Part shown: piece after piece, positions 30,801 through 45,800 of the stretch | Position numbering within the stretch: position 1 is the stretch's first letter | Layout of the letters: every line of letters starts with the position of its first letter | Source: Piscicola geometra | Taxonomy: Eukaryota > Annelida > Clitellata > Hirudinida > Piscicolidae | Direction: 5' to 3' | Length of the DNA stretch: 64,000 nucleotides | Assembly: GCA_943735955.1 (NCBI GenBank) | Contig: OX030955.1 | Span: 12,923,383-12,987,382 of the forward strand | Notes under the pieces: model-generated | The model's database searches: none | Told to the model about the DNA's origin: nothing | Seen by the model: the letters and a program-made list of their open reading frames with translations, nothing else | Translations under genes and position numbers: made by a program

Positions 30801-33800
30801 TACAGTGCCAATTACTACATCGACAACAGTGCCGACTACTGCATCGACAACAGTGCCGACTATTGCATCGACAACAGTGCCGTCTACTACATCGACAACA
30901 GTGCCGACTACTACATCGACAACAGTGCCGACTATTGCATCAACTACAGTGCCGACTACTGCATCGACAACACTGCCGACTACTGCATTGACAACAGTGC
31001 TGACTACTGCATCAACAACAGTGCCGACCACTGCATCGACAACAGTGCCGACTAGTGCATCAACAGCAGTGACGACTACTGCATCGACAACAGTGCCGAC
31101 TACTGCATCAACAACAGTGCCGACTACTGCATCAACAACAGTGCCGACCACTGCATCGACAACAGTGCCGACTAGTGCATCAACAGCAGTGACGACAACT
31201 GCATCAACAACAGTGCCGACTACTGCATCGACAACAGTGCCGACTATTGCATCGACAACAGTGCCGACTACTGCATCAAAAACAGTGCCTACAACTGCAT
31301 CGAGAACAGTGCCGACTTCTGCATCGACAACAGTGCCGACTACTGCATCAACAACAGTGCCGACTACTGCATCGACAACAGTGCCGCCTATTGCATCAAC
31401 TACAGTGCCGACTACTGCATCAACAACAGTGCCGACTACTGCATCGACAACAGTGCCGACTACTGCATCAACAACAGTGCCGACTACTGCATCAACAACA
31501 GTGCCGACCACTGCATCGACAACAGTGCCGACTAGTGCATCAACAGCAGTGACGACAACTGCATCAACAACAGTGCCGACTACTGCATCGACAACAGTGC
31601 CGACTATTGCATCGACAACAGTGTCGACTATTGCATCAACAACAGTGCCGAGTACTGCATCAACAACAGTGCCGACAACTGCTTCAACAACAGTGCCGAC
31701 TACTGCATCAACAACAGTGCCGACTACTGCATCGACAACAGTGTCGACTATTGCATCAACAACAGTGCCGACTACTGCAACGACAACAGTGCCGACCACT
31801 GCATTAACAACAGTGCCGACTACTGCATCGACAACAGTGCCGACTACTGCATCAACAACAGTGCCGACTAATGCATCGACAACAGTGCTGACTATTGCAT
31901 CGACAACAGTGCTGACTACTGCATCAACAACCGTGCCGACTACTGCATCAACAACAGTGCCGACTACTGCATCAACAACAGTGCCGACTACTGCATCAAC
32001 AACAGTGCCGACTACTGCATCAACAACAGTGCCGACTACTGCATCGACAACAGTGCCGACTATTGCATCAACTACAGTGCCGACTACTGCATCAACAACA
32101 GTGCCGACTACTGCATCGACAACAGTGCCGACTATTGCATCAACTACAGTGCCGACTACTGCATCAAAAACAGTGCCGACTACTGCATCGACAACAATGC
32201 CAACTACTCCATCAACTACAGTGCCAATTACTACATCGACAACAGTGCCGACTACTGCATCGACAACAGTGCCAACTACTGCATCAACTACAGTGCCAAT
32301 TACTACATCGACAACAGTGCCGACTACTGCATCGACAACAGTGCCGACTATTGCATCGACAACAGTGCCGTCTACTACATCGACAACAGTGCCGACTACT
32401 ACATCGACAACAGTGCCGACTATTGCATCAACTACAGTGCCGACTACTGCATCGACAACACTGCCGACTACTGCATTGACAACAGTGCTGACTACTGCAT
32501 CAACAACAGTGCCGACCACTGCATCGACAACAGTGCCGACTAGTGCATCAACAGCAGTGACGACTACTGCATCGACAACAGTGCCGACTACTGCATCAAC
32601 AACAGTGCCGACTACTGCATCAACAACAGTGCCGACCACTGCATCGACAACAGTGCCGACTAGTGCATCAACAGCAGTGACGACAACTGCATCAACAACA
32701 GTGCCGACTACTGCATCGACAACAGTGCCGACTATTGCATCGACAACAGTGCCGACTACTGCATCAAAAACAGTGCCGACAACTGCATCGAGAACAGTGC
32801 CGACTTCTGCATCGACAACAGTGCCGACTACTGCATCGACAACAGTGCCGACTATTGCATCGACAACAGTGCCGACTACTGCATCAAAAACAGTGCCTAC
32901 AACTGCATCGAGAACAGTGCCGACTTCTGCATCGACAACAGTGCCGACTACTGCATCAACAACAGTGCCGACTACTGCATCGACAACAGTGCCGACTACT
33001 GCATCAACAACAGTGCCGACTACTGCATCAACAACAGTGCCGACCACTGCATCGACAACAGTGCCGACTAGTGCATCAACAGCAGTGACGACAACTGCAT
33101 CAACAACAGTGCCGACTACTGCATCGACAACAGTGCCGACTATTGCATCGACAACAGTGTCGACTATTGCATCAACAACAGTGCCGAGTACTGCATCAAC
33201 AACAGTGCCGACAACTGCTTCAACAACAGTGCCGACTACTGCATCAACAACAGTGCCGACTACTGCATCGACAACAGTGTCGACTATTGCATCAACAACA
33301 GTGCCGACTACTGCATCGACAACAGTGCCGACCACTGCATTAACAACAGTGCCGACTACTGCATCGACAACAGTGCCGACTACTGCATCAACAACAGTGC
33401 CGACTAATGCATCGACAACAGTGCTGACTATTGCATCGACAACAGTGCTGACTACTGCATCAACAACCGTGCCGACTACTGCATCAACAACAGTGCCGAC
33501 TACTGCATCAACAACAGTGCCGACTACTGCATCAACAACAGTGCCGACTACTGCATCAACAACAGTGCCGACTACTGCATCGACAACAGTGCCGACTATT
33601 GCATCAACTACAGTGCCGACTACTGCATCAACAACAGTGCCGACTACTGCATCGACAACAGTGCCGACTATTGCATCAACTACAGTGCCGACTACTGCAT
33701 CAAAAACAGTGCCGACTACTGCATCGACAACAATGCCAACTACTCCATCAACTACAGTGCCAATTACTACATCGACAACAGTGCCGACTACTGCATCGAC

Positions 33801-36800
33801 AACAGTGCCAACTACTGCATCAACTACAGTGCCAATTACTACATCGACAACAGTGCCGACTACTGCATCGACAACAGTGCCGACTATTGCATCGACAACA
33901 GTGCCGTCTACTACATCGACAACAGTGCCGACTACTACATCGACAACAGTGCCGACTATTGCATCAACTACAGTGCCGACTACTGCATCGACAACACTGC
34001 CGACTACTGCATTGACAACAGTGCTGACTACTGCATCAACAACAGTGCCGACCACTGCATCGACAACAGTGCCGACTAGTGCATCAACAGCAGTGACGAC
34101 TACTGCATCGACAACAGTGCCGACTACTGCATCAACAACAGTGCCGACTACTGCATCAACAACAGTGCCGACCACTGCATCGACAACAGTGCCGACTAGT
34201 GCATCAACAGCAGTGACGACAACTGCATCAACAACAGTGCCGACTACTGCATCGACAACAGTGCCGACTATTGCATCGACAACAGTGCCGACTACTGCAT
34301 CAAAAACAGTGCCGACAACTGCATCGAGAACAGTGCCGACTTCTGCATCGACAACAGTGCCGACTACTGCATCAACAACAGTGCCGACTACTGCATCGAC
34401 AACAGTGCCGCCTATTGCATCAACTACAGTGCCGACTACTGCATCAACAACAGTGCCGACTACTGCATCGACAACAGTGCCGACTAGTGCATCAACAGCA
34501 GTGACGACTACTGCATCGACAACAGTGCCGACTACTGCATCAACAACAGTGCCGACTACTGCATCAACAACAGTGCCGACTACTGCATCGACAACAGTGC
34601 TGACTACTGCATCAACAACAGTGCCGACCACTGCATCAACTACAGTGCCGACTACTGCATCGACAACAGTGCCGACTACTGCATCAACAACAGTGCCGAC
34701 TACTGCATCAACAACAGTGCCGACAACTGCATCGACAATAGTGCCGACTTCTGCATCGACAACAGTGCCGACTACTGCATTAACAACAGTGCCGACTACT
34801 GCATCGACAACAGTGCCGACTACTGCATCGACAACAGTGCCGACTATTGCATCAACTACAGTGCCGACTACTGCATCAACAACAGTGCCGACTACTGCAT
34901 CGACAACAATGCCTACTACTGCATCAAAAGCAGTGACGACTACTGCATCGACAACAGTGCCGACTACTGCATCAACAGCAGTGACGACTACTGCATCGAC
35001 AACAGTGCCGACTACTCCATCAACAGCAGTCACGACTACTGCATCGACAACAGTGCCGACTACTGCATCAACAACAGTGCCGAATACTGCATCGACAATA
35101 GTGCTGACTACTGCATCAACAACAGTGCTTACCACTGCATCGACAATAGTGCTGACTACTGCATCAACAACAGTGCCGACCACTGCATCGACAAAAGTGC
35201 CGACTAGTGCATCAACAGCAGTGACGACTACTGCATCGACAACAGTGCCGACTACTGCATCAACAACAGTGCCGACTACTGCATCTACAACAGTGCCGAC
35301 TACTACATCGACAACAGTGCCGACTATTGCATCAACTACAGTGCCGACTACTGCATCGACAACAGTGCCGACTATTGCATCGACAACAGTTATGACTACT
35401 GCATCAACAACAGTGCCGACCACTGCATCGACAACAGTGCCGACTAGTGCATCAACAGCAGTGACGACTACTGCATCGACAACAGTGCCGACTACTGCAT
35501 CAACAACAGTGCCGACTACTGCATCGACAACAGTGCCGACCACTGCATTAACAACAGTGCCGACTACTGCATCGACAACAGTGCCGACTACTGCATCGAC
35601 AACAGTGCCGACTACTGCATCGACAACAGTGCCAACTACTGCATCAACTACAATGCCAATTACTACATCGACAACAGTGCCGACAACTGCTTCAACAACA
35701 GTGCCGACTACTGCAGCGACAACAGTGCCGACCACTGCAGCGACAACAGTGCCGACTACTGCATCAACAACAGTGCCGACTACTGCATCAACAACAGTGC
35801 CGACGACTGCTTCAACAACAGTGCCGACTACTGCATCGACAACAGTGCCGACTACTGCATCGACAACAGTGCCGACTACTGCATCGACAACAATGATTTC
35901 TACAGCATCAACAAGTGTATCTACCGCTGCATCGACAACAGTGCCATCTACTGCATCGACAACAGTGCCGACTACTGCAACAACAACAGTGCCGACTACT
36001 GCATCAACAACAATGCCGAGTACTGCATCGACAACAGTGCCGACTACTGCATCGACAACAGTGCCGACTACTGCATCGACAACAGTGCCGACTCCTGCAT
36101 CGACAGCAGTGCTGACTACTGCATCAACACTAGTGCCGACTATTGCATCAACAACAGTGCCGACAACTGCATCGACAACAGTGCCGACTACTGCATCAAC
36201 AACAGTGCCGACTACTGCACTGACAACAGTGCCGACCACTGCATCGACAACAGTGCTGATTACTGCATCAACAACTGTGCCGACTACTGCATCAACAACA
36301 GTGCCGACTACTGCATCAACAACAGAGCCGACTACTGCATCGACAACAGTGCCGACTACTGCATCGACAACAGTGCCGACTACTGCATCAACAACAGAGC
36401 CGACTACTGCATCGACAACAGTGCCGACTACTGCATCGACAACAGTGCCGACTACTGCATCGACAACAGTGCCGACTACTGCCTCAACAACAGTGCCGAC
36501 TACTGCATCGACAACAGTGCCGACTACTGCATCGGAAACAGTGCTGACTGTTGCATCAACAACAGTGCCGACTACTGCATCGACAACAGTGCCGACAACT
36601 GCATCGACAACTGTGCCGACTACTGCATCAACAACAGTGCCGACTACTGCATCAACAACAGTGCCGACTACTGCATCGACAACAGTGCCGACTACTGCAT
36701 CAACAACAGTGCCGACTACTGCATCGACAACAGTGCCGACTACTGCATCGACAACAGTGCCGACTACTGCATCGACAACAGTGCCGACTACTGCATCGAC

Positions 36801-39800
36801 AACAGTGCCGACTACTGCATCGACAACAGTGCCGACTACTGCTTCAACAACAGTGCCGACTACAGCATCAACAACAGAGCCGACTACTGCATCAACAACA
36901 GTGCCGACTACTGCATCGACAACAGTGCCGACTACTGCATCGACAACAATGCCGACTACTGCATCAACAACAGTGCCGACTACTGCATCAACAAGTGTGT
37001 CTAGTGCTGCATCGACAACAGTGCCGACTACTGCCTCAACAACAGTGCCGACTACTGCATCGACAACAGAGCCAACTACAGCATCAACAACAGAGCCGAC
37101 TACTGCATCAACAACAGTGCCGACTACTGCATCGACAACAGTGCCGACTACTGCATCGACAACAATGCCGACTACTGCATCAACAACAGTGCCGACTACT
37201 GCATCGACAACAGTGCCGACTACTGCATCGACAACAGTGCCGACTACTGCATCAACAAGTGTGTCTAGTGCTGCATCGACAACAGTGCCGACTACTGCCT
37301 CAACAACAGTGCCGTCTACTGCATCGACAACAGAGCCGACTACTGCATCGACAGCAGTGCTGACTATTGCATCAACAACAGTGCCGACTACTGCATCGAA
37401 AACAGTGCCGAAAACTGCATCGACAACAGTGCCGACTACTGCATCAACAATAGTGCCGACTACTGCACTGACAACTGTGCCGACTACTGCATCAACAACA
37501 GTGCCGACTACTGCATCAACAACAGTGCCGACTACTGCATCGACAACAGTGCCGACTACTGCATCAACAACAGTGCCGACTACTGCATCGACAACAGTGC
37601 CGACTACTGCATCGACAACAGTGCCGACTACTGCATCGACAACAGTGCTGACTACTGCATCGACAACAGTGCCGACTACTGCATCGACAACAGTGCCGAC
37701 TACTGCATCAACAACAGTGCCGACTACAGCATCAACAACAGAGCCGACTACTGCATCAACAACAGTGCCGACTACTGCATCGACAACAGTGCCGACTACT
37801 GCATCGACAACAATGCCGACTACTGCATCAACAACAGTGCCGACTACTGCATCAACAAGTGTGTCTAGTGCTGCATCGACAACAGTGCCGACTACTGCCT
37901 CAACAACAGTGCCGACTACTGCATCGACAACAGAGCCAACTACAGCATCAACAACAGAGCCGACTACTGCATCGACAACAGTGCCGACTACTGCATCGAC
38001 AACAGTGCCGACTACTGCATCGACAACAATGCCGACTACTGCATCAACAACAGTGCCGACTACTGCATCGACAACAGTGCCGACTACTGCATCGACAACA
38101 GTGCCGACTACTGCATCAACAAGTGTGTCTAGTGCTGCATCGACAACAGTGCCGACTACTGCCTCAACAACAGTGCCGACTACTGCATCGACAACAGAGC
38201 CGACTACTGCATCGACAACAGTGCTGACTATTGCATCAACAACAGTGCCGACTACTGCATCGAAAACAGTGCCGAAAACTGCATCGACAACAGTGCCGAC
38301 TACTGCATCAACAATAGTGCCGACTACTGCACTGACAACAGTGCCGACCACTGCATCGAAAACAGTGCCGACAACTGCATCAACAACAGTGCCGACAACT
38401 GCATCGACAACAATGCCGACTACTGCATCGACAACAGTGCCGACTCCTGCATTAACAACAGTGCCGACTACTGCATCGACAACAGTGCCGACTACTGCAT
38501 CGACAACAGTGCCGACTACTGCATCGACAACAGTGCCAACTACTGCTTCAACTACAGTGCCGACTACTGCAGCGACAACAGTGCCGACCACTGCAGCGAC
38601 AACAGTGCCGACTACTGCATCAAAAACAGTGCCGACTACTGCATCAACAACAGTGCCGACGACTGCTTCAACAACAGTGCCGACTACTGCATCGACAACA
38701 GTGCCGACTACTGCATCGACAACAGTGCCGACTACTGCATCGACAACAATGATTTCTACAGCATCAACAAGTGTATCTACCGCTGCATCGACAACAGTGC
38801 CATCTACTGCATCGACAACAGTGCCGACTACTGCAACAACAACAGTGCCGACTACTGCATCAACAACAATGCCAAGTACTGCATCGACAACAGTGCCGAC
38901 TACTGCATCGACAACAGTGCCGACTACTGCATCGACAACAGTGCCGACTCCTGCATCGACAGCAGTGCTGACTACTGCATCAACACTAGTGCCGACTATT
39001 GCATCAACAACAGAGCCGAGTACTGCCTCAACAACAGTGCCGACAACTGCATCGACAACAGTGCCGACTACTGCATCGACAACAGTGCCGACTCCTGCAT
39101 CGACAGCAGTGCTGACTACTGCATCAACACTAGTGCCGACTATTGCATCAACAACAGTGCCGACAACTGCATCGACAACAGTGCCGACTACTGCATCAAC
39201 AACAGTGCCGACTACTGCACTGACAACAGTGCCGACCACTGCATCGACAACAGTGCTGATTACTGCATCAACAACTGTGCCGACTACTGCATCAACAACA
39301 GTGCCGACTACTGCATCAACAACAGAGCCGACTACTGCATCGACAACAGTGCCGACTACTGCATCGACAACAGTGCCGACTACTGCATCAACAACAGAGC
39401 CGACTACTGCATCAACAACAGTGCCGACTACTGCATCGACAACAGTGCCGACTACTGCATCGACAACAGTGCCGACTACTGCCTCAACAACAGTGCCGAC
39501 TACTGCATCGACAACAGTGCCGACTACTGCATCGGAAACAGTGCTGACTGTTGCATCAACAACAGTGCCGACTACTGCATCGACAACAGTGCCGACAACT
39601 GCATCGACAACTGTGCCGACTACTGCATCAACAACAGTGCCGACTACTGCATCAACAACAGTGCCGACTACTGCATCGACAACAGTGCCGACTACTGCAT
39701 CAACAACAGTGCCGACTACTGCATCGACAACAGTGCCGACTACTGCATCGACAACAGTGCCGACTACTGCATCGACAACAGTGCCGACTACTGCATCGAC

Positions 39801-42800
39801 AACAGTGCCGACTACTGCATCGACAACAGTGCCGACTACTGCATCAACAACAGTGCCGACTACAGCATCAACAACAGAGCCGACTACTGCATCAACAACA
39901 GTGCCGACTACAGCATCAACAACAGAGCCGACTACTGCATCGACAACAGTGCCGACTACTGCATCGACAACAGTGCCGACTACTGCATCGACAACAATGC
40001 CGACTACTGCATCAACAACAGTGCTGACTACTGCATCAACAAGTGTGTCTAGTGCTGCATCGACAACAGTGCCGACTACTGCCTCAACAACAGTGCCGAC
40101 TACTGCATCGACAACAGAGCCGACTACAGCATCAACAACAGAGCCGACTACTGCATCGACAACAGTGCCGACTACTGCATCGACAACAGTGCCGACTACT
40201 GCATCGACAACAATGCCGACTACTGCATCAACAACAGTGCCGACTACTGCATCGACAACAGTGCCGACTACTGCATCGACAACAGTGCCGACTACTGCAT
40301 CAACAAGTGTGTCTAGTGCTGCATCGACAACAGTGCCGACTACTGCATCAACAACAGTGCCGACGACTGCTTCAACAACAGTGCCGACTACTGCATCGAC
40401 AACAGTGCCGACTACTGCATCGACAACAGTGCCGACTACTGCATCGACAACAATGATTTCTACAGCATCAACAAGTGTATCTACCGCTGCATCGACAACA
40501 GTGCCATCTACTGCATCGACAACAGTGCCGACTACTGCAACAACAACAGTGCCGACTACTGCATCAACAACAATGCCAAGTACTGCATCGACAACAGTGC
40601 CGACTACTGCATCGACAACAGTGCCGACTACTGCATCGACAACAGTGCCGACTCCTGCATCGACAGCAGTGCTGACTACTGCATCAACACTAGTGCCGAC
40701 TATTGCATCAACAACAGAGCCGAGTACTGCCTCAACAACAGTGCCGACAACTGCATCGACAACAGTGCCGACTACTGCATCGACAACAGTGCCGACTCCT
40801 GCATCGACAGCAGTGCTGACTACTGCATCAACACTAGTGCCGACTATTGCATCAACAACAGTGCCGACAACTGCATCGACAACAGTGCCGACTACTGCAT
40901 CAACAACAGTGCCGACTACTGCATCGACAACAGTGCCGACTCCTGCATTAACAACAGTGCCGACTACTGCATCGACAACAGTGCCGACTACTGCATCAAC
41001 AACAGTGCCGACAACTGCATCGACAACAATGCAGACTACTGCATCGACAACAGTGCCGACTCCTGCATTAACAACAGTGCCGACTACTGCATCGACAACA
41101 GTGCCGACTACTGCATCGACAACAGTGCCGACTACTGCATCGACAACAGTGCCAACTACTGCTTCAACTACAGTGCCGACTACTGCAGCGACAACAGTGC
41201 CGACCACTGCAGCGACAACAGTGCCGACTACTGCATCAAAAACAGTGCCGACTACTGCATCAACAACAGTGCCGACGACTGATTCAACAACAGTGCCGAC
41301 TACTGCATCGACAACAGTGCCGACTACTGCATCGACAACAGTGCCGACTACTGCATCGACAACAATGATTTCTACAGCATCAACAAGTGTATCTACCGCT
41401 GCATCGACAACAGTGCCATCTACTGCATCGACAACAGTGCCGACTACTGCAACAACAACAGTGCCGACTACTGCATCAACAACAATGCCAAGTACTGCAT
41501 CGACAACAGTGCCGACTACTGCATCGACAACAGTGCCGACTACTGCATCGACAACAGTGCCGACTCCTGCATCGACAGCAGTGCTGACTACTGCATCAAC
41601 ACTAGTGCCGACTATTGCATCAACAACAGAGCCGAGTACTGCCTCAACAACAGTGCCGACAACTGCATCGACAACAGTGCCGACTACTGCATCGACAACA
41701 GTGCCGACTCCTGCATCGACAGCAGTGCTGACTACTGCATCAACACTAGTGCCGACTATTGCATCAACAACAGTGCCGACAACTGCATCGACAACAGTGC
41801 CGACTACTGCATCAACAACAGTGCCGACTACTGCACTGACAACAGTGCCGACCACTGCATCGACAACAGTGCTGATTACTGCATCAACAACTGTGCCGAC
41901 TACTGCATCAACAACAGTGCCGACTACTGCATCAACAACAGAGCCGACTACTGCATCGACAACAGTGCCGACTACTGCATCGACAACAGTGCCGACTACT
42001 GCATCAACAACAGAGCCGACTACTGCATCAACAACAGTGCCGACTACTGCATCGACAACAGTGCCGACTACTGCATCGACAACAGTGCCGACTACTGCCT
42101 CAACAACAGTGCCGACTACTGCATCGACAACAGTGCCGACTACTGCATCGGAAACAGTGCTGACTGTTGCATCAACAACAGTGCCGACTACTGCATCGAC
42201 AACAGTGCCGACAACTGCATCGACAACTGTGCCGACTACTGCATCAACAACAGTGCCGACTACTGCATCAACAACAGTGCCGACTACTGCATCGACAACA
42301 GTGCCGACTACTGCATCAACAACAGTGCCGACTACTGCATCGACAACAGTGCCGACAACTGCATCGACAACTGTGCCGACTACTGCATCAACAACAGTGC
42401 CGACTACTGCATCAACAACAGTGCCGACTACTGCATCGACAACACTGCCGACTACTGCATCAACAACAGTGGCGACTACTGCATCGACAACAGTGCCGAC
42501 TACTGCATCGACAACAGTGCCAACTACTGCATCGACAACAGTGCCGACTACTGCATCGACAACAGTGCCGACTACTGCATCGACAACAATGATTTATTCA
42601 GCATCAACAAGTGTGTCTACCGCTGCTTCGACAACAGTGCTGAATACTGCATCAACAACTGTGCCGACTACTGCATCGACAACAGTGCCGACTCCTGCAT
42701 TAACAACAGTGCCGACTACTGCATCGACAACAGTGCCGACTACTGCATCGACAACAGTGCCGACTACTGCATCGACAACAGTGCCAACTACTGCTTCAAC

Positions 42801-45800
42801 TACAGTGCCGACTACTGCAGCGACAACAGTGCCGACCACTGCAGCGACAACAGTGCCGACTACTGCATCAAAAACAGTGCCGACTACTGCATCAACAACA
42901 GTGCCGACTACTGCATCGACAACAATGATTTCTACAGCACCCACAAGTGTGTCTAGTGCTGCATCGACAACAGTGCCGACTACTGCATCGACAACAGTGC
43001 TGACTATTGCATCAACAACAGTGCCGACTACTGCATCGACAACAGTGCCGAAAACTGCATCGACAACAGTGCCGACTACTGCATCAACAACAGTGCCGAC
43101 TACTGCATCGAAAACAATGCCGACTACTGCATCAACAACAGTGCCGACTACTGCATCGACAACAGTGCCGACTACTGCATCGACAACAGTGCCGACTACT
43201 GTATCGACAACAGTGCCGACTACTGCATCGACAACAATGATTTCTACAGCATCCACAAGTGTGTCTACCGCTGCATCGACAACAGTGCTGATTACTGCAT
43301 CAACAACTGTGCCGACTAAGGCATCAACAACAGTGCCGACTACTGCATCAACAACAGAGCCCTCTACTTCATCGACAACAGTGCCGACTACTGCATCGAC
43401 AACAGTGCCGACTACTGCATCGACAACAGTGCCGACTACTGCATCAACAAGTGTGTCTAGTGCTGCATCGACAACAGTGCCGACTACTGCCTCAACAACA
43501 GTGCCGACTACTGCATCGACAACAGTGCCGACTACTGCATCGACAACAATGATTTCTACAGCATCAACAAGTGTGTCTAACGCTGCATCGACAACAGTGC
43601 TGATTACTGCATCAGCAACTGTGCCGACTACTGCATCAACAACAGTGCCGACTACTGCATCAACAACAGAGCCGACTACTGCATCGACAACAGTGCCGAC
43701 TACTGCATCGAAAACAGTTCTGACTGTTGCATCAACAACAGTGCCGACTACTGCATCGACAACAGTGCCGACAACTGCATCGACAACTGTGCCGACTACT
43801 GCATCAACAACAGTGCCGACAACTGCATCAACAACAGTGCCGACTACTGCATCGACAACACTGCCGACTACTGCATCAACAACAGTGCCGACTACTGCAT
43901 CGACAACAGTGCCGACTACTGCATCGACAACAGTGCCGACTACTGCATCGACAACAGTGCCGACTACTGCATCGACAACAATGATTTCTTCAGCATCAAC
44001 AAGTGTGTCTACCGCTGCATCGACAACAGTGCTGATTACTGCATCAACAACTGTGCCGACTACTGCTTCAACAACATGGCCGACTACTGCATCGACAACA
44101 GTGCCGACTACTGCATCAACAACAGTGCCGACTACTGCATCGACAACAGTGCCGAAAACTGCATCAACAAAAGTGCCGACTACTGCATCGAAAACAGTGC
44201 CGACTACTGCATCGACAACAATGCCGACAACTGCATCGACAACAGTGCCGACTACTGCATCAACAAAAGTGCCGACTACTGCCTCAACAACAGTGCCGAC
44301 TACTGCATCGACAACAGTGCCGACTACTGCATCGACAACAATGATTTCTACAGCATCAACAAGTGTGTCTACCGCTGCATCGACAACAGTGCTGATTACT
44401 GCATCAGCAACTGTGCCGACTACTGCATCAACAACATTGCCGACTACTGCATCAACAACAGAGCCGACTACTGCATCGACAACAGTGCCGACTACTGCAT
44501 CGACAACAGTGCCGACTGTTGCATCAACAACAGTGCCGACTACTGCATCGACAACAGTGCCGACAACTGCATCGACAACTGTGCCGACTACTGCATCAAC
44601 AACAGTGCCGACTACTGCATCGACAACAGTGCTGACTATTGCATCAACAACAGTGCCGACTACTGCATCGACAACAGTGCCGAAAACTGCATCGACAACA
44701 GTGCCGACTACTGCATCAACAACAGTGCCGACTACTGCATCGAAAACAGTGCCGACTACTGCATCAACAACAGTGCCGACTACTGCATCGACAACAGTGC
44801 CGACTACTGCATCGACAACAGTGCCGACTACTGCATCGACAACAATGATTTCTACAGCATCCACAAGTGTGTCTACCGCTGCATCGACAACAGTGCTGAT
44901 TACTGCATCAACAACTGTGCCGACTACTGCATCAACAACAGTGCCGACTACTGCATCAACAACAAAGCCCTCTACTTCATCGACAACAGTGCCGACTACT
45001 GCATCGACAACAGTGCCGACTACTGCATCGACAACAGTGCCGACTACTACATCAACAAGTGTGTCTAGTGCTGCATCGACAACAGTGCCGACTACTGCCT
45101 CAACAACAGTGCCGACTACTGCATCGACAACAGTGCCGACTACTGCATCGACAACAATGATTTCTACAGCATCAACAAGTGTGTCTACCGCTGCATTGAC
45201 AACAGTGCCGACTACTGCATCGAAAACAGTTCTGACTGTTGCATCAACAACAGTGCCGACTACTGCATCGACAACAGTGCCGACAACTGCATCGACAACT
45301 GTGCTTACTACTGCATCAACAACAGTGCCGACTACTGCATCAACAACAGTGCCGACTACTGCATCGACAACACTGCCGACTACTGCATCAACAACAGTGC
45401 CGACTACTGCATCGACAACAGTGCCGACTACTGCATCGACAACAGTGCCGACTACTGCATCGACAACAGTGCCGACTACTGCATCGACAACAATGATTTC
45501 TTCAGCATCAACAAGTGTGTCTACCGCTGCATCGACAACAGTGCTGATTACTGCATCAACAACTGTGCCGACTACTGCATCAACAACAGTGCCGACTACT
45601 GCATCGACAACAGTGCCGACTACTGCATCAACAACAGTGCCGACTACTGCATCGACAATAGTGCCGAAAACTGCATCGACAACAGTGCCGACTACTGCAT
45701 CAACAACAGTGCCGACTACTGCATCGAAAACAGTGCCGACTACTGCATCGACAACAGTGCCGACTACTGCATCGACAACAGTGCCGACTACTGCATCGAC

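Larger units (their letters stand above)
6831..34500 (+). repeat. Block B: 1-1.5 kb higher-order repeats marked by LPTTALTTVL, VPITTS and VSTI/VSTL variants
   Basis: About 1,150 units. The diagnostic units are CTG-CCG followed by GCA-TTG (LPTTALTTVL), CCA-ATT-ACT-ACA (VPITTS), CCG-TCT-ACT-ACA, and a composite marker with VSTI, VPST, VPTTAS and VSTL or VSTI in order. That composite begins near 8399, 9359, 11567, 12575, 13775, 15575, 18239, 21335, 22799, 23927, 26687, 27671, 28607, 30119, 31607 and 33143. Spacings between these copies run from 936 to 3,096 bp and are all multiples of 24. A further module with TCA-AAA and TCG-AGA codons (KTVPTTASRTVPTS) appears from about 14,950 onward and supplies most of the basic residues here. 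Confidence 0.82.
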
